From assembly GCF_023238445.1 (NCBI RefSeq), contig NZ_CP096658.1:1178001-1242000 (forward strand): a stretch of 64,000 nt of DNA, read 5' to 3'. This document shows positions 1-8,339 of the stretch, in pieces; the stretch's first letter is position 1; the number at the start of each line of letters is the position of its first letter. A program made the position numbers and the translations under genes. The notes below the pieces were generated by a model. That model worked only from the letters and a program-made list of their open reading frames with translations. It was not told the origin of the DNA and searched no databases. This DNA comes from Halorussus gelatinilyticus. GTDB taxonomy: Archaea > Halobacteriota > Halobacteria > Halobacteriales > Haladaptataceae.

Positions 1-248
1 TCCGCGGCGAGGGCGAGGAGAGAAGCGAATCCGGCGAGGGCGGCTCGAAGATGTCGGTGGACGCGCTGACCGCCGAACCCGACGACGAAGTGCAGAAAAT
101 CGGCGAGGAGGACCCCGACGAACTCCAGACGAAGGACCTGTTCGACCCGGCCTCGACCGGTCGCGTCATCATGCTCTGGATTCTGACGCCGAGCGTCTCG
201 GCGTTGGCGTCGTTCCTCCTGTTCGAGTTCTTCCCGATTTATCGCTAA
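1..248 (+). CDS. PiT-family inorganic phosphate transporter, C-terminal part (5' end outside window)
   Basis: The window opens inside this gene. The first complete codon is at position 3 and 81 codons precede the TAA at 246-248. An acidic, glycine/serine-rich linker leads into one hydrophobic stretch containing LWILTP and a final helix. The same LWILTP motif occurs in the complete PiT transporter at 46337-47524, so I read this as the last membrane segment of a PiT permease, a family that imports phosphate by ion symport. An internal ATG at 51 exists, but the frame is open upstream of it. The call rests on a single helix and motif and is therefore tentative. Confidence 0.55.
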   Translation, partial: RGEGEERSESGEGGSKMSVDALTAEPDDEVQKIGEEDPDELQTKDLFDPASTGRVIMLWILTPSVSALASFLLFEFFPIYR

Positions 249-310
249 CGTCCGGGCGTCTCGGGGGAAAACAATAACTACTAACCATGTCGCGGCCGAA
301 CCTCCGGGTG

Positions 311-700
311 ATGCCTACCGTAGAATACCTCAACTACGAAGTGCTGGACGACCAGGGCTGGGACATGGACGACGACGACCTCTTCGAGGAGGCCGCCGAC
401 GCGGACCTCGGCGACGAGGACTACGGCACGCTCGACGTCGCCGAAGGCGAGTACATCCTCGAAGCCGCGGAGGCGCAGGGCTACGACTGGCCCTTCTCGT
501 GCCGCGCCGGTGCCTGTGCGAACTGCGCCGCCATCGTCAAAGAGGGCGAAATCGACATGGACATGCAGCAGATCCTCTCGGACGAAGAGGTCGAGGACAA
601 GAACGTCCGCCTGACCTGCATCGGTAGCGCGGCGACCGACGAGGTCCGCATCGTCTACAACGCCAAGCACCTCGACTACCTCCAGAACCGCGTCATCTAA
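311..700 (+). CDS. fdx: halophilic-type 2Fe-2S ferredoxin
   Basis: This 129-residue protein is a plant-type [2Fe-2S] ferredoxin that carries electrons in the cytoplasm, for instance for 2-oxoacid oxidoreductases. The cluster ligands are visible as [10 protein letters not shown] (C-x4-C-x2-C) and a later TCIGS cysteine. The N-terminus has the acidic insertion ([13 protein letters not shown]) characteristic of haloarchaeal ferredoxins. I chose the ATG at 311 because the mature family sequence begins PTVEYLNYE; an in-frame ATG at 287 would add nine unconserved residues. The gene ends in N-R-V-I-stop, and its last codons are the left attachment site of the element that follows. The coding sequence itself is intact, so integration has not damaged it. 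Confidence 0.95.
   Translation: MPTVEYLNYEVLDDQGWDMDDDDLFEEAADADLGDEDYGTLDVAEGEYILEAAEAQGYDWPFSCRAGACANCAAIVKEGEIDMDMQQILSDEEVEDKNVRLTCIGSAATDEVRIVYNAKHLDYLQNRVI
684..700 (+). repeat. attL candidate (ferredoxin 3' end)
   Basis: AGAACCGCGTCAT followed by CTAA forms the last codons and stop of the ferredoxin gene. It matches 16 of 17 bases with 18857-18873. Because the gene remains complete here, this is the junction where chromosomal sequence on the left meets the element. Confidence 0.8.
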
Positions 701-741
701 TCAACAGCGTAAAACGTTCGTTAAACAGACACGGTGTTCAG

Positions 742-774
742 CAGAATCGAATCACCCCCGATTCTGTGTTTTTA
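742..774 (+). terminator. hairpin terminator downstream of ferredoxin, supplied by the element
   Basis: CAGAATCG (742-749) and CGATTCTG (759-766) form a perfect 8-bp stem with a 9-base loop, followed by TGTTTTTA. It lies about 40 bases after the ferredoxin stop, just inside the element, so it probably replaces the native terminator separated by integration. Archaeal termination mainly needs the U-run, so the hairpin role is an inference. Confidence 0.5.
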
Positions 775-931
775 CCGCCAGATAGCCTCTGCATCGTACA
801 AACTTCTCTGAGTAGCAACTGCCTCAGCAGAACCAATATCCACACTACTGTTTGAAGCATTAGTAGCCACGGGTATTCAACACATCATCGATGGCACTGG
901 GGCGCATTGAGAACACAGGTAGTTTCGAATA

Positions 932-947
932 GGGGGTTGTCGCAATA
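932..947 (+). repeat. 16-base subterminal direct repeat, left copy
   Basis: GGGGGTTGTCGCAATA occurs here and again at 16962-16977 in the same orientation. The two copies bracket all cargo genes but leave the integrase operon outside. The function is unknown. Confidence 0.6.
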
Positions 948-1088
948 GTAGTTAATACTGACGGGAGAAGTAATTCTTATCCTGCAATCCGCCATTCCGG
1001 GGAAGTGTGCTTCTGGGTCGCACTGGTGGGAGGGAACCGACGCGGGACGAAGAACTGATAACTATGGTTACGCTGTATTCGAAACAAT

Positions 1089-2159
1089 ATGGGTATCCGG
1101 TTCATTGGCCACAAACAAAAACTGGTCTCTGAGATCGTCTCTGTTATCGATTCTACTGTGGGGCAGTCTACTCGTATCGGCGATCTTTTTACCGGTACAG
1201 GCAGTGTTGCAGCAGGTTTGAAGCAATCAGGACATTCCGTTGTTGCTAATGACCTACTCACCCACTGTTGCCTCTCTGCACGCGCCCAACTCTGCAATCC
1301 ACCCCAACCAGCATTTGAGATGCTGCTTGAGGAAGCACCTGAGGTCAGTGAAGTTAGCAACCAATTCATACAGCGTTCGGGATATACACAGACGTTGTCA
1401 TACTTGAATCAGGTTGAGGGCATTCCTGGTTTCGTGTACTCTACCTATTCTCCGGGAGGAACTGCCGACCGAGAGGAGCCAAGACAGTATTTCACGAACG
1501 AAAACGCGAAGCAGATTGATGCAATTCGGCAGAGGGTACATCAGTGGCACAACGACGGGATAATCAGCGATGATGAGCACGCGCTCTTGATCTACGATCT
1601 TATTCAGGCCACAAATGAGGTTGCTAATACGGCCGGAACCTATGGTGCGTTCCTGAAATCATGGTATGAGCGCGCAAAAGAATCGTTGGAATTGACGCCC
1701 TCGGAGATTCCTGATGGACCACTTGATCACAAGATCTTCCAACAGGACGCGAATAAATTAGCTACCGATCTTTCAGTTCCAGCTGTTTATCTTGACCCAC
1801 CGTACACGAAGCGACAATATGCCTCGTACTACCATCTTCCTGAGACAATCTCACAGAAAACGAACCCATCTGTGTCTGGGAAAACCGGCTTACCGGATTG
1901 GAAGCCAAAGAGCTCTGACTACTGCCATAAGCGCAGAGCTGGTGGGAAGTTGGATGGTCTCTTATCTAACCTTGATACAGAGTACGTGTTCCTCAGTTAC
2001 AGCGATGAAGGACACATAACTCCTGACGAACTTAACAATATTCTCACTAACCATGGGTCTGTAGAACTCCATACATTTGATCATCAACGGTACAAAAGCA
2101 ACACAGAAGCGAAATCGGGCGATCTAACTGAAGCGTTGTATGTGGTGGAGTTGGCTTAG
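1089..2159 (+). CDS. D12-class DNA adenine-N6 methyltransferase
   Basis: This 356-residue protein is predicted to transfer a methyl group from S-adenosylmethionine to adenine N6 in DNA. Near the start, RFIGHKQKL matches motif X of the D12 class. Motif I follows as DLFTGTGS (about residues 52-59), and the catalytic motif IV is DPPY at residues 236-239, followed by the aromatic run KRQYASYYH common in this class. The middle region is presumably the target-recognition domain. It is the first cargo gene, separated from the next operon by a clear promoter, so it may be an independent methylase rather than part of that operon. No adjacent restriction endonuclease of a classical type II kind is seen. 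Confidence 0.85.
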   Translation: MGIRFIGHKQKLVSEIVSVIDSTVGQSTRIGDLFTGTGSVAAGLKQSGHSVVANDLLTHCCLSARAQLCNPPQPAFEMLLEEAPEVSEVSNQFIQRSGYTQTLSYLNQVEGIPGFVYSTYSPGGTADREEPRQYFTNENAKQIDAIRQRVHQWHNDGIISDDEHALLIYDLIQATNEVANTAGTYGAFLKSWYERAKESLELTPSEIPDGPLDHKIFQQDANKLATDLSVPAVYLDPPYTKRQYASYYHLPETISQKTNPSVSGKTGLPDWKPKSSDYCHKRRAGGKLDGLLSNLDTEYVFLSYSDEGHITPDELNNILTNHGSVELHTFDHQRYKSNTEAKSGDLTEALYVVELA

Positions 2160-2173
2160 CCGACTCCGGCCAA

Positions 2174-2181
2174 ATTTATAT
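2174..2181 (+). promoter_or_regulatory. TATA box of the 2206-mcrB-mcrC operon
   Basis: AATTTATATT sits centred about 28 bases before the ATG at 2206, the distance expected for a leaderless haloarchaeal transcript. This supports both the start at 2206 and a three-gene operon. Confidence 0.6.
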
Positions 2182-2205
2182 TGGTAGGCTTATTGTTGAC
2201 ATCTT

Positions 2206-2799
2206 ATGGACACACGTCACGTGGATCAGGTTCTCTGGAAATTTCTAACGAGGACCGACTACTCAGCAATGAACGGGCTGTACGCAGGTCAGGGAGGAGG
2301 GTCTGCCAAGCACATCACACTCCCTCCTTCGAAAAAAGAGGAGATTGCGGACTTCTTCGACGTATCCCCGTTCCCCCCTAGCGGACAGAAAGTAATTGAC
2401 AAAAATCTAAGGGTTGAACCCGTGGACGATGTCCCCGGGTCTGAAGGACCGATCAAGATCACCTGTAAATTGGACAGACGGGGTGGCGAATGGCGAATTG
2501 CAGATCAGGACCAAAATCGATACGTACTCTGGTCATCAGACTACGGTTTTCCGAGCCCAGATGAGATTCCGTGGGACGATGATGATTATTACGATATTGA
2601 TCCACCAATTATCTATTTTGTCAAAGACACATCTGGTAACTTCCATGCCCGGGCAGCGACTGATACCTCGCCAGAAACATTGAGGCGTTTCCCACCTGAG
2701 CTGGCACATCAGTGGGATTCGGCTGGAAAGCGTAATAACTTCGGAATTGTTAGATTCACGGACGTGACTTTGGAGGATGCATCAAATATCAATGAGTAG
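2206..2799 (+). CDS. unknown protein translationally coupled to McrB; possible recognition subunit
   Basis: I do not recognise this 197-residue acidic protein. Its N-terminus contains a glycine-rich GLYAGQGGGS segment and the middle has an aspartate cluster (about residues 125-133). There are no membrane segments and no obvious nuclease motif. Its stop lies 8 bases inside the start of mcrB, and it is the first gene after the operon's TATA box, so the three proteins are probably made together. The McrB that follows begins directly with its GTPase domain and lacks the usual N-terminal DNA-recognition domain. I therefore infer that this protein may supply recognition of modified DNA in trans. 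That role is a hypothesis only. Confidence 0.6.
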   Translation: MDTRHVDQVLWKFLTRTDYSAMNGLYAGQGGGSAKHITLPPSKKEEIADFFDVSPFPPSGQKVIDKNLRVEPVDDVPGSEGPIKITCKLDRRGGEWRIADQDQNRYVLWSSDYGFPSPDEIPWDDDDYYDIDPPIIYFVKDTSGNFHARAATDTSPETLRRFPPELAHQWDSAGKRNNFGIVRFTDVTLEDASNINE

Positions 2800-3964
2800 G
2801 ATTAGTGTGACCACCCTTCGAGATCGGTTAGCATCCAATCACAACGTCTTGTTATATGGTCCACCAGGAACAGGAAAGACAGATCTCATGCTCAAGCTCC
2901 AGAATGAGCTGGAGTCTGGGTCAGAGGCAGAACAAGAACCCAGTAAGGTGTTCGATTCTTCTTCAATCGAAGCACCATTTGAGACTGGTGAACCCTCTGG
3001 TGATGATCGTGACTTTCCAGGGGAGGTGAAAACAGCTTGGCTTACCTTTCACGAAAGTACGACACACGAAGAATTTATCGTAGGGTTACGGCCACAACCT
3101 ACTGATGGTGGAGTTAGCTTAGAGCCCCGTGCTGGTATCCTGCTCTCGTTGGCAGAACATGCTCGGAATGGGAATACCAGCGTGATCTTTATTGACGAAA
3201 TTAACCGGGCTAACGTCTCGAAAGTATTTGGTCAATTCATCACGCTGATGGAACCTGACAAGCGTCTTGATACGGACGGTGATCAACAACAATCCACTGT
3301 CGGGATTACTTTCCAACAGCTTGACGATGGAGACGAGGTGAAGAATCCGTGGGGAGACGATTTTACAATCGAATTTCCGTTCCATCTCCCTCAGAACCTG
3401 TATTTAGTTGCATCAATGAACTCTCTTGACCGATCAACGGCACCTCTAGATTCAGCTCTCGCTCGCCGCTTCGATCAGGTGAGCGTTGAACCAGACTATA
3501 CAGCGCTTGCGGACCATCTCGGAACTGACGCTGTTACTGGGGTGGAATTATCGCCAGATCCACAGTCTGTATCGCCTGAAAAGATCGCTATTGCTCTTCT
3601 TTGGCGAACAAACCAGTTCTTGCGGAGCGTATACGGCGACGACTTTCAGCTTGGACCCGGATACGTGTGGTCTGTCGGAGAGGCAGATTCTGACACAGAG
3701 GCCATAGAAGAACTTGCTGTGGCTTGGGATAGCCGAATTCTGCCCAAGCTTCGTGAAGTCTTCCGGTCCCGTGAGGATCAACTAGCGACACTACTGAAGG
3801 CAGATGAGTCTCTTAATGGCATGAATAACCCATATCATCGTGACGAAATTCCCGCCGAATGGGGCAAGGTCGGAGCTGATGGTCCACTTCAACTACCGGA
3901 TCTTCGTAATTTGGACACCGCTGATCAGCGAACAGTCCTTCATGGCCTTGCGCGATCTGACTGA
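2792..3964 (+). CDS. mcrB: McrB-type AAA+ GTPase of a modification-dependent restriction system
   Basis: This 390-residue motor protein is homologous to McrB, the GTP-hydrolysing subunit that assembles with McrC to cut modified DNA. Walker A is GPPGTGKT (residues 23-30) and Walker B is VIFIDE (131-136), followed by the McrB-like INRANVSKVFGQF. The family signature MNxxD appears as MNSLD (209-213), and the arginine finger region is ALARRF. Escherichia coli McrB carries a large N-terminal DNA-binding domain; here the AAA+ core starts almost at residue 1. I chose the ATG at 2792, overlapping the upstream stop by 8 bases; an in-frame ATG at 2777 is an alternative. mcrC follows after 8 bases. Confidence 0.9.
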   Translation: MSRISVTTLRDRLASNHNVLLYGPPGTGKTDLMLKLQNELESGSEAEQEPSKVFDSSSIEAPFETGEPSGDDRDFPGEVKTAWLTFHESTTHEEFIVGLRPQPTDGGVSLEPRAGILLSLAEHARNGNTSVIFIDEINRANVSKVFGQFITLMEPDKRLDTDGDQQQSTVGITFQQLDDGDEVKNPWGDDFTIEFPFHLPQNLYLVASMNSLDRSTAPLDSALARRFDQVSVEPDYTALADHLGTDAVTGVELSPDPQSVSPEKIAIALLWRTNQFLRSVYGDDFQLGPGYVWSVGEADSDTEAIEELAVAWDSRILPKLREVFRSREDQLATLLKADESLNGMNNPYHRDEIPAEWGKVGADGPLQLPDLRNLDTADQRTVLHGLARSD

Positions 3965-3972
3965 GACGAACA

Positions 3973-5244
3973 ATGGTCCTTGTCCAAGAGTACGGCGACC
4001 CAGTCCAGATTAGAGGTAATCCAAGTCAGTTAGCTGAAGCATTTGACTATGCGGAGGAGCACTGGGCTGCTCGATTGGGAACAAGCGACGTCTTTGACGT
4101 GACGGTAATCCCAAATGGTGTTGAAATCAGACCACTTGGAGTCACGGGACAGGTCACCGTAGCTGGTGATAGTATAGAGATTGTCCCGAAATATTTGTTC
4201 CCAGAAGAGGTGGACAATTGGCATGGAAGTGTTGCTGACATTCTAGCGTTCTCTCAGACAGAGAGCTTTGACTTAGTAAGTTCAGCCACGGGTGAAAGAG
4301 ATGTCTCTACTTTCGTCGATCTGCTGGCAGGGGCATTTGCTGACCAGTTACGAGATGGTCTTCGCCATGGCCTTCCGACAGAATATGTCCGTAGAAAGGA
4401 GACTGCAGGTGCCGTAAGAGGACGTCTCGTTATCGAAGACTTGTACCCTCAGGTGCTGAAAGACCCAACTAAAGTGGTTTCCGAGTCTGATGAACTATCT
4501 GTAGATACAATACTCGGGAGGGTACTTCGGTGGGCCGCCAATGAATACGCACATCTCACGACTGATCCGTCTGTACGAAGCAGATTGCTGGAGTTAGAGA
4601 CTAGACTGTCAGAAGCTAGTAAGCAACCACCAAGCTTGGCCCAATTGGATCGATTATTTATCCCACCCCAATATCGCCGTTTTGAACGGGCAGTTGAGCT
4701 CGCCATTTGGCTAAGGCGGAACGAAGGACCCTCACTCCGAAGTGACGAGCTGGATCTTCAGGGAGTATTGATAAGCACACATGATCTGTATCAGGATTTT
4801 GTTGATGCTTGTCTAAGTTACATCTCCCGTGACGAAGATTGGAAATTCACGTCTGAACCTCCGACTCATGTCTCCACAACACCATCAAATCTGACTGCGT
4901 ATCCCGACCACGTCTTGCAGACTTCTCAGGGAGATCTCCTACTTGATTCGAAATACGTGGTTTCAGCCGACTGGGACCAACCAGACAACCGGGGTGAGAA
5001 GCGACCCGACCTCAGCGAAGTCTACCAAGTAATGGCAGCCGGAAGAGCGCGAGAGATTGAGGACGTCGGTCTCGTATATCCTTCGGTGTCAGACCAATAC
5101 ACTGGGCCATGGTCCATTCAGGGTGCTGGAAATCCTCTTAGGATACATCTGGTCGAAATTGACCCTTCCTCATTCAAATTCAGGAATATCGAAAGGTTCA
5201 CCGAGTCGATACAGACAGAGATTCATTCGATTGTTCACGGCTAA
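3973..5244 (+). CDS. mcrC: McrC-like PD-(D/E)XK endonuclease subunit
   Basis: The 423-residue protein follows mcrB at the position expected of McrC, which supplies the nuclease and stimulates McrB GTPase. The N-terminal part resembles the McrC beta-rich region (VTGQVTVAGDSIEIVPKYL). The C-terminal nuclease motif is visible as TAYPDHVL followed by LLLDSKY, i.e. D-x(n)-D-x-K. Together with the upstream genes it forms a compact three-gene operon. Its last 47 bases overlap, on the opposite strand, the last codons of the large methyltransferase gene, so the two C-termini constrain one another. The assignment is strong from context and motif. Confidence 0.88.
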   Translation: MVLVQEYGDPVQIRGNPSQLAEAFDYAEEHWAARLGTSDVFDVTVIPNGVEIRPLGVTGQVTVAGDSIEIVPKYLFPEEVDNWHGSVADILAFSQTESFDLVSSATGERDVSTFVDLLAGAFADQLRDGLRHGLPTEYVRRKETAGAVRGRLVIEDLYPQVLKDPTKVVSESDELSVDTILGRVLRWAANEYAHLTTDPSVRSRLLELETRLSEASKQPPSLAQLDRLFIPPQYRRFERAVELAIWLRRNEGPSLRSDELDLQGVLISTHDLYQDFVDACLSYISRDEDWKFTSEPPTHVSTTPSNLTAYPDHVLQTSQGDLLLDSKYVVSADWDQPDNRGEKRPDLSEVYQVMAAGRAREIEDVGLVYPSVSDQYTGPWSIQGAGNPLRIHLVEIDPSSFKFRNIERFTESIQTEIHSIVHG

Positions 5245-7864
5245 ACTCGTCAGAGAGCGATCGATAGACGTCCAGCACTTGTGACTTGTACTCGAACTCT
5301 CCATCTCCGCGACGGCGAAGTGCTCCGAAACTATTGATAATATGATTCACGTCAGTCTCTGTGAGCTCATAGAGGTGAAAGAAGAGCCCATCAAGCTCTG
5401 CCCGGAGTTCCGTTCTTCGTTCGGAATCCCAATCATAGGGCGTTGATTGGAAGCCAAGATCATCACCCCACGAATCCAGGTCATGGGCGGTGTATGTCAG
5501 CTCTGCCACTCGCTCGCTTATCCAGTCTACCATTGGCTCACCTCGAATCGTTTGCCCTCGATACACTTCTGGAGAGAGAACTGGCGTCTGCCTCACAATA
5601 TACCAGTTGAGGGTGACATTCCCAATCTTCTGACGGCACGCAAAGTCGTACGCCATTGAATTGAGATTCGTCAGCAAACATGCCACCTCTCTGGCGGGAC
5701 GAGAAGTAAGCAACAGGGGGAATTTGTTGCCCACCGCTGTATGGGGGAGAACAGAAGCAATCATAGTCCGAGAGTTCGTCGCGCTGGTAATATCCTTGAA
5801 CCCGATAAACCACTCATGTGGGTAATCACCTGGAGTTGCAGCATCAACGGACTCGGACGGGAGATAATACCGAGCATTCACGGTGAAATCGGGGTTGGAT
5901 AAGTTCGTCTCTTTGGTGGGCTCTTTCGTCCCAGATCGGAACAGGTTGCCGTCAGCGTCCTTCGCGTGAGATTTCCGATGATTGTACTGTCCCACCATAC
6001 GACCCTCATACAACCGCTTGTACGTCTCATCGCCCATGTTGATGTCGCCATTTCTCTCTCGTGTTCCGTCTGAAAGTTCATTGATTGAGATGAACTGATC
6101 TGAGTCTGTAGACATATCGAACATCCTCTTATACGTGACGCCCCACGGATTGGTGTTCTCCGCTTCTTCGTCTCCTTCCTCACCTACAAATATCGGTGAA
6201 ATATCGTGCTGCTTCTGAAGGATTTCGAGCGCTTTTCGTCCACGAACAAGAGGTGCAGTCTTTGTTATTGGATTCAACTGACCGATCTCATTCGGACTTA
6301 ACTTGACGTGTCTAGATTCATCATCGATATCGGATGGCTCATGGGCAAAGAAGACGTAATCAGCCTCTTTTGACGATGGTTCGTTTGAGAGCGTAAGCAG
6401 CGAGAACCTTGTCCGTCCGTCAACATCCTCAAAGAGTTTCTCTCGGTTTTCAAAGTCGTACAGGGAGACCAATTTACCTTGTGTCGTAAGATGCTCGAAG
6501 AAGTCACTGGTGTAGTAGTCCGTCGCAATCCCTGTGGGGACAATAAACGCACAGTAGCCGCTCTCTGAAATTATCTGCAACGAACGTTCGACGAACAAAC
6601 TATACAAGTTTAGCATTCCCACGTTGGTCCATTCGTAATCAACAGAATCCCGGATCTCGTCGGCGTATTTTTTTGCTTGGTCTCGTGCCTGTTGTAGGTC
6701 GGTTTGCACGCTCTCATACCGCTCTCCGGCGATTTGATCCCCTCGCTCTGCAGATGTGCCAACCTCTGCAAGCTTTGGCTGTCTCGCCGCAAGGAACTCT
6801 CTAGTCTGCACTTTAACCCGCTCCCAAGGTGGATTCGTCACTACGATATCAAACCCATCGTTCGAACTGAAGACCTGATCAAACTCCTGCCCCCAGTTAA
6901 TAGGACGTAGTTGCTCACGATAGGTGGTTCCGTTTTCGGCAGATTCTATACTTGAAAGACGTTGTTGTCTGACCGAACCTTGGAGAGAGTCTCCGACGAC
7001 GAATCGATCCGGGCTAGGACCCAGTTCCGAGGCGGCAAAACCGCCTTCAGCCCAGAGAACCGCCAAACAAGCTTCTCGGGAGAGCCGGTTAGCATCTGCC
7101 CCATAAAATGCATTTTCTACGATGAGCTGGTTGGCCTCGGTTAGATCATCCGAATCGGGGTCACTAGACCCCGCGATTGATGTTGCAATAACAGGTGCTA
7201 GCACCTCAAGAACACCAAGTAGCATACTGCCGGATCCACAGGCTGGATCCACAATACTTAATGACGAAACTACGTTTCCTATGTCCTCAGCATCAACACG
7301 TTCGAAATCATCCATACCGCCCGGCCAGCAATTATGTTCTTGGCATCGTTCTCGGACCTTCCGTTCGGTAGCTGGCCTAACAGCTCGTTTTGCTAACTCA
7401 ATCGGTGTGAGATATGTCCCAGAGACTCTTCGATCGTCATTAGCTGATTCATAGTGCAGTTCGTCTACGTCGGGATTAGGTTGGTACTCAGTGAACGATT
7501 CCAGAGCATTGCTGATTGGATCAAATGCGTTTGGCTCTTTGGATTCCCAATTGTTGGTATGAGCAGAAAGTACCTGCTCAACAGGTAAACTAGTAGCGTC
7601 AATCGAACCCGTACGGAAGAGTGGATTTAGAGCATGTTTCTTATTCGACAGCGCAGCGTCTCTGAGGTCAATCCATGTTGTATAGGGATCTACACCCTGC
7701 TGTGTAGCGTGTGTAACGCTAACTATTGATTGAAGCGTAACTCGTTTACAGTCTTGCTCGATCGACTCGAAACTCTGTTCACCATCGCCAACCTGATCGA
7801 TGGCGGACGCTACATACGTGGAGAGTGCATCAACCGCAGGAGGGAGATTTTTGCTTTCTACCAT
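5198..7864 (-). CDS. large Eco57I-like class I DNA adenine methyltransferase
   Basis: This 888-residue protein carries motif I as VDPACGSGS (about residues 205-213) and the catalytic motif IV NPPW in FDIVVTNPPWERVK near residue 345, which together indicate an N6-adenine methyltransferase of the Eco57I/N6_Mtase kind. A GTYLTP motif precedes motif I, as in type I, BREX and type IIG methylases. The C-terminal half is probably the target-recognition region and includes FKDITSATNSRTMIASVLP, a pattern seen in this family. No PD-(D/E)XK nuclease motif is seen in the N-terminal 150 residues, so it looks like a methylase only. It converges on mcrC with a 47-base overlap. Confidence 0.85.
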   Translation of the reverse strand: MVESKNLPPAVDALSTYVASAIDQVGDGEQSFESIEQDCKRVTLQSIVSVTHATQQGVDPYTTWIDLRDAALSNKKHALNPLFRTGSIDATSLPVEQVLSAHTNNWESKEPNAFDPISNALESFTEYQPNPDVDELHYESANDDRRVSGTYLTPIELAKRAVRPATERKVRERCQEHNCWPGGMDDFERVDAEDIGNVVSSLSIVDPACGSGSMLLGVLEVLAPVIATSIAGSSDPDSDDLTEANQLIVENAFYGADANRLSREACLAVLWAEGGFAASELGPSPDRFVVGDSLQGSVRQQRLSSIESAENGTTYREQLRPINWGQEFDQVFSSNDGFDIVVTNPPWERVKVQTREFLAARQPKLAEVGTSAERGDQIAGERYESVQTDLQQARDQAKKYADEIRDSVDYEWTNVGMLNLYSLFVERSLQIISESGYCAFIVPTGIATDYYTSDFFEHLTTQGKLVSLYDFENREKLFEDVDGRTRFSLLTLSNEPSSKEADYVFFAHEPSDIDDESRHVKLSPNEIGQLNPITKTAPLVRGRKALEILQKQHDISPIFVGEEGDEEAENTNPWGVTYKRMFDMSTDSDQFISINELSDGTRERNGDINMGDETYKRLYEGRMVGQYNHRKSHAKDADGNLFRSGTKEPTKETNLSNPDFTVNARYYLPSESVDAATPGDYPHEWFIGFKDITSATNSRTMIASVLPHTAVGNKFPLLLTSRPAREVACLLTNLNSMAYDFACRQKIGNVTLNWYIVRQTPVLSPEVYRGQTIRGEPMVDWISERVAELTYTAHDLDSWGDDLGFQSTPYDWDSERRTELRAELDGLFFHLYELTETDVNHIINSFGALRRRGDGEFEYKSQVLDVYRSLSDEFSREQSNESLSVSTR

Positions 7865-7935
7865 ATGTGACGTGGGGTCTGCTCTGGAATATCTTAGACG
7901 TAGATTCGGCTAAAAGGTATGGATTATTGGAAAGC

Positions 7936-8020
7936 AGTGGTGAGGTCTCATACCACTAACCCGAATACCCGGCCACCACGCCGGGTCCGATCAGGCGTCC
8001 CTCGGCCACCACACCGAGGG
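7936..8020. repeat. three consecutive hairpins
   Basis: Hairpin one pairs AGTGGT (7936-7941) with ACCACT (7952-7957), with an inner GAG/CTC. Hairpin two pairs ACCCGGC (7967-7973) with GCCGGGT (7980-7986). Hairpin three pairs CCCTCGG (7999-8005) with CCGAGGG (8014-8020). The last two display the shared loop-side word GGCCACCAC. Such regular structure is unusual for a spacer and suggests a structured RNA or a protein-binding array. Confidence 0.55.
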
Positions 8021-8260
8021 ATTCACTCTCTCTTTTGGGAACTGGTTCACATGGCTGATCGACCAGCATGCGTCGACGTCTCCCTACATACTTCAATGCA
8101 TGCAAATCTCTTGATGTAGATTTGATCTGTTGAAATCCCATTCTTTAGTTATCTTCTCATCTGAAACGACTTGTCGCTGAATATTACGAACTGACCGCGA
8201 GCATTCGCGTGAGCGGAGCGAGCGCGATTCTGCCTTTTTCACCATGTTTTTCGAGGATTC

Positions 8261-8338
8261 GTGTTACGCGCGTAACACCGAAACACTCTGGAATCACTGT
8301 CGCCCGTTCCCGCCCGCTCTCCCGATCGTAACACCGAA
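8261..8338. repeat. 18-base palindrome and repeated 12-mer
   Basis: GTGTTACGCGCGTAACAC at 8261-8278 is a perfect palindrome. Its right half continues into CGTAACACCGAA (8271-8282), which recurs exactly at 8327-8338 beside the stop of the HEPN gene. This could be an operator or a termination signal. Confidence 0.5.
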
Positions 8339-8339
8339 C

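Larger units (their letters stand above)
701..1088. other. gene-free left end of the element
   Basis: No convincing gene is present. The stretch holds the terminator-like hairpin at 742-774 and one copy of the 16-base repeat at 932-947. A short minus-strand open stretch (772-870, 32 codons from a GTG) looks mildly protein-like but has a stop and frame change just upstream, so it may be a decayed gene end. Confidence 0.5.
7865..8339. other. 475-base gene-free, hairpin-rich spacer
   Basis: No supported gene is present. The spacer lies upstream of the large methyltransferase and downstream of the HEPN gene, both on the minus strand. It contains three consecutive hairpins (7936-8020), an 18-base perfect palindrome (8261-8278) and a repeated 12-mer. 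It could be a promoter/operator region or encode a structured RNA. Confidence 0.5.

Noticed and set aside
772-870. Minus-strand 32-codon frame near attL with protein-like sequence
   Set aside because: A stop and frame change lie directly upstream and no homologue could be named; it is too short to call, though it may be a decayed gene end.
7919-8119. 66-codon plus-strand frame in the hairpin spacer
   Set aside because: The sequence consists of the three hairpins and has no coding character.
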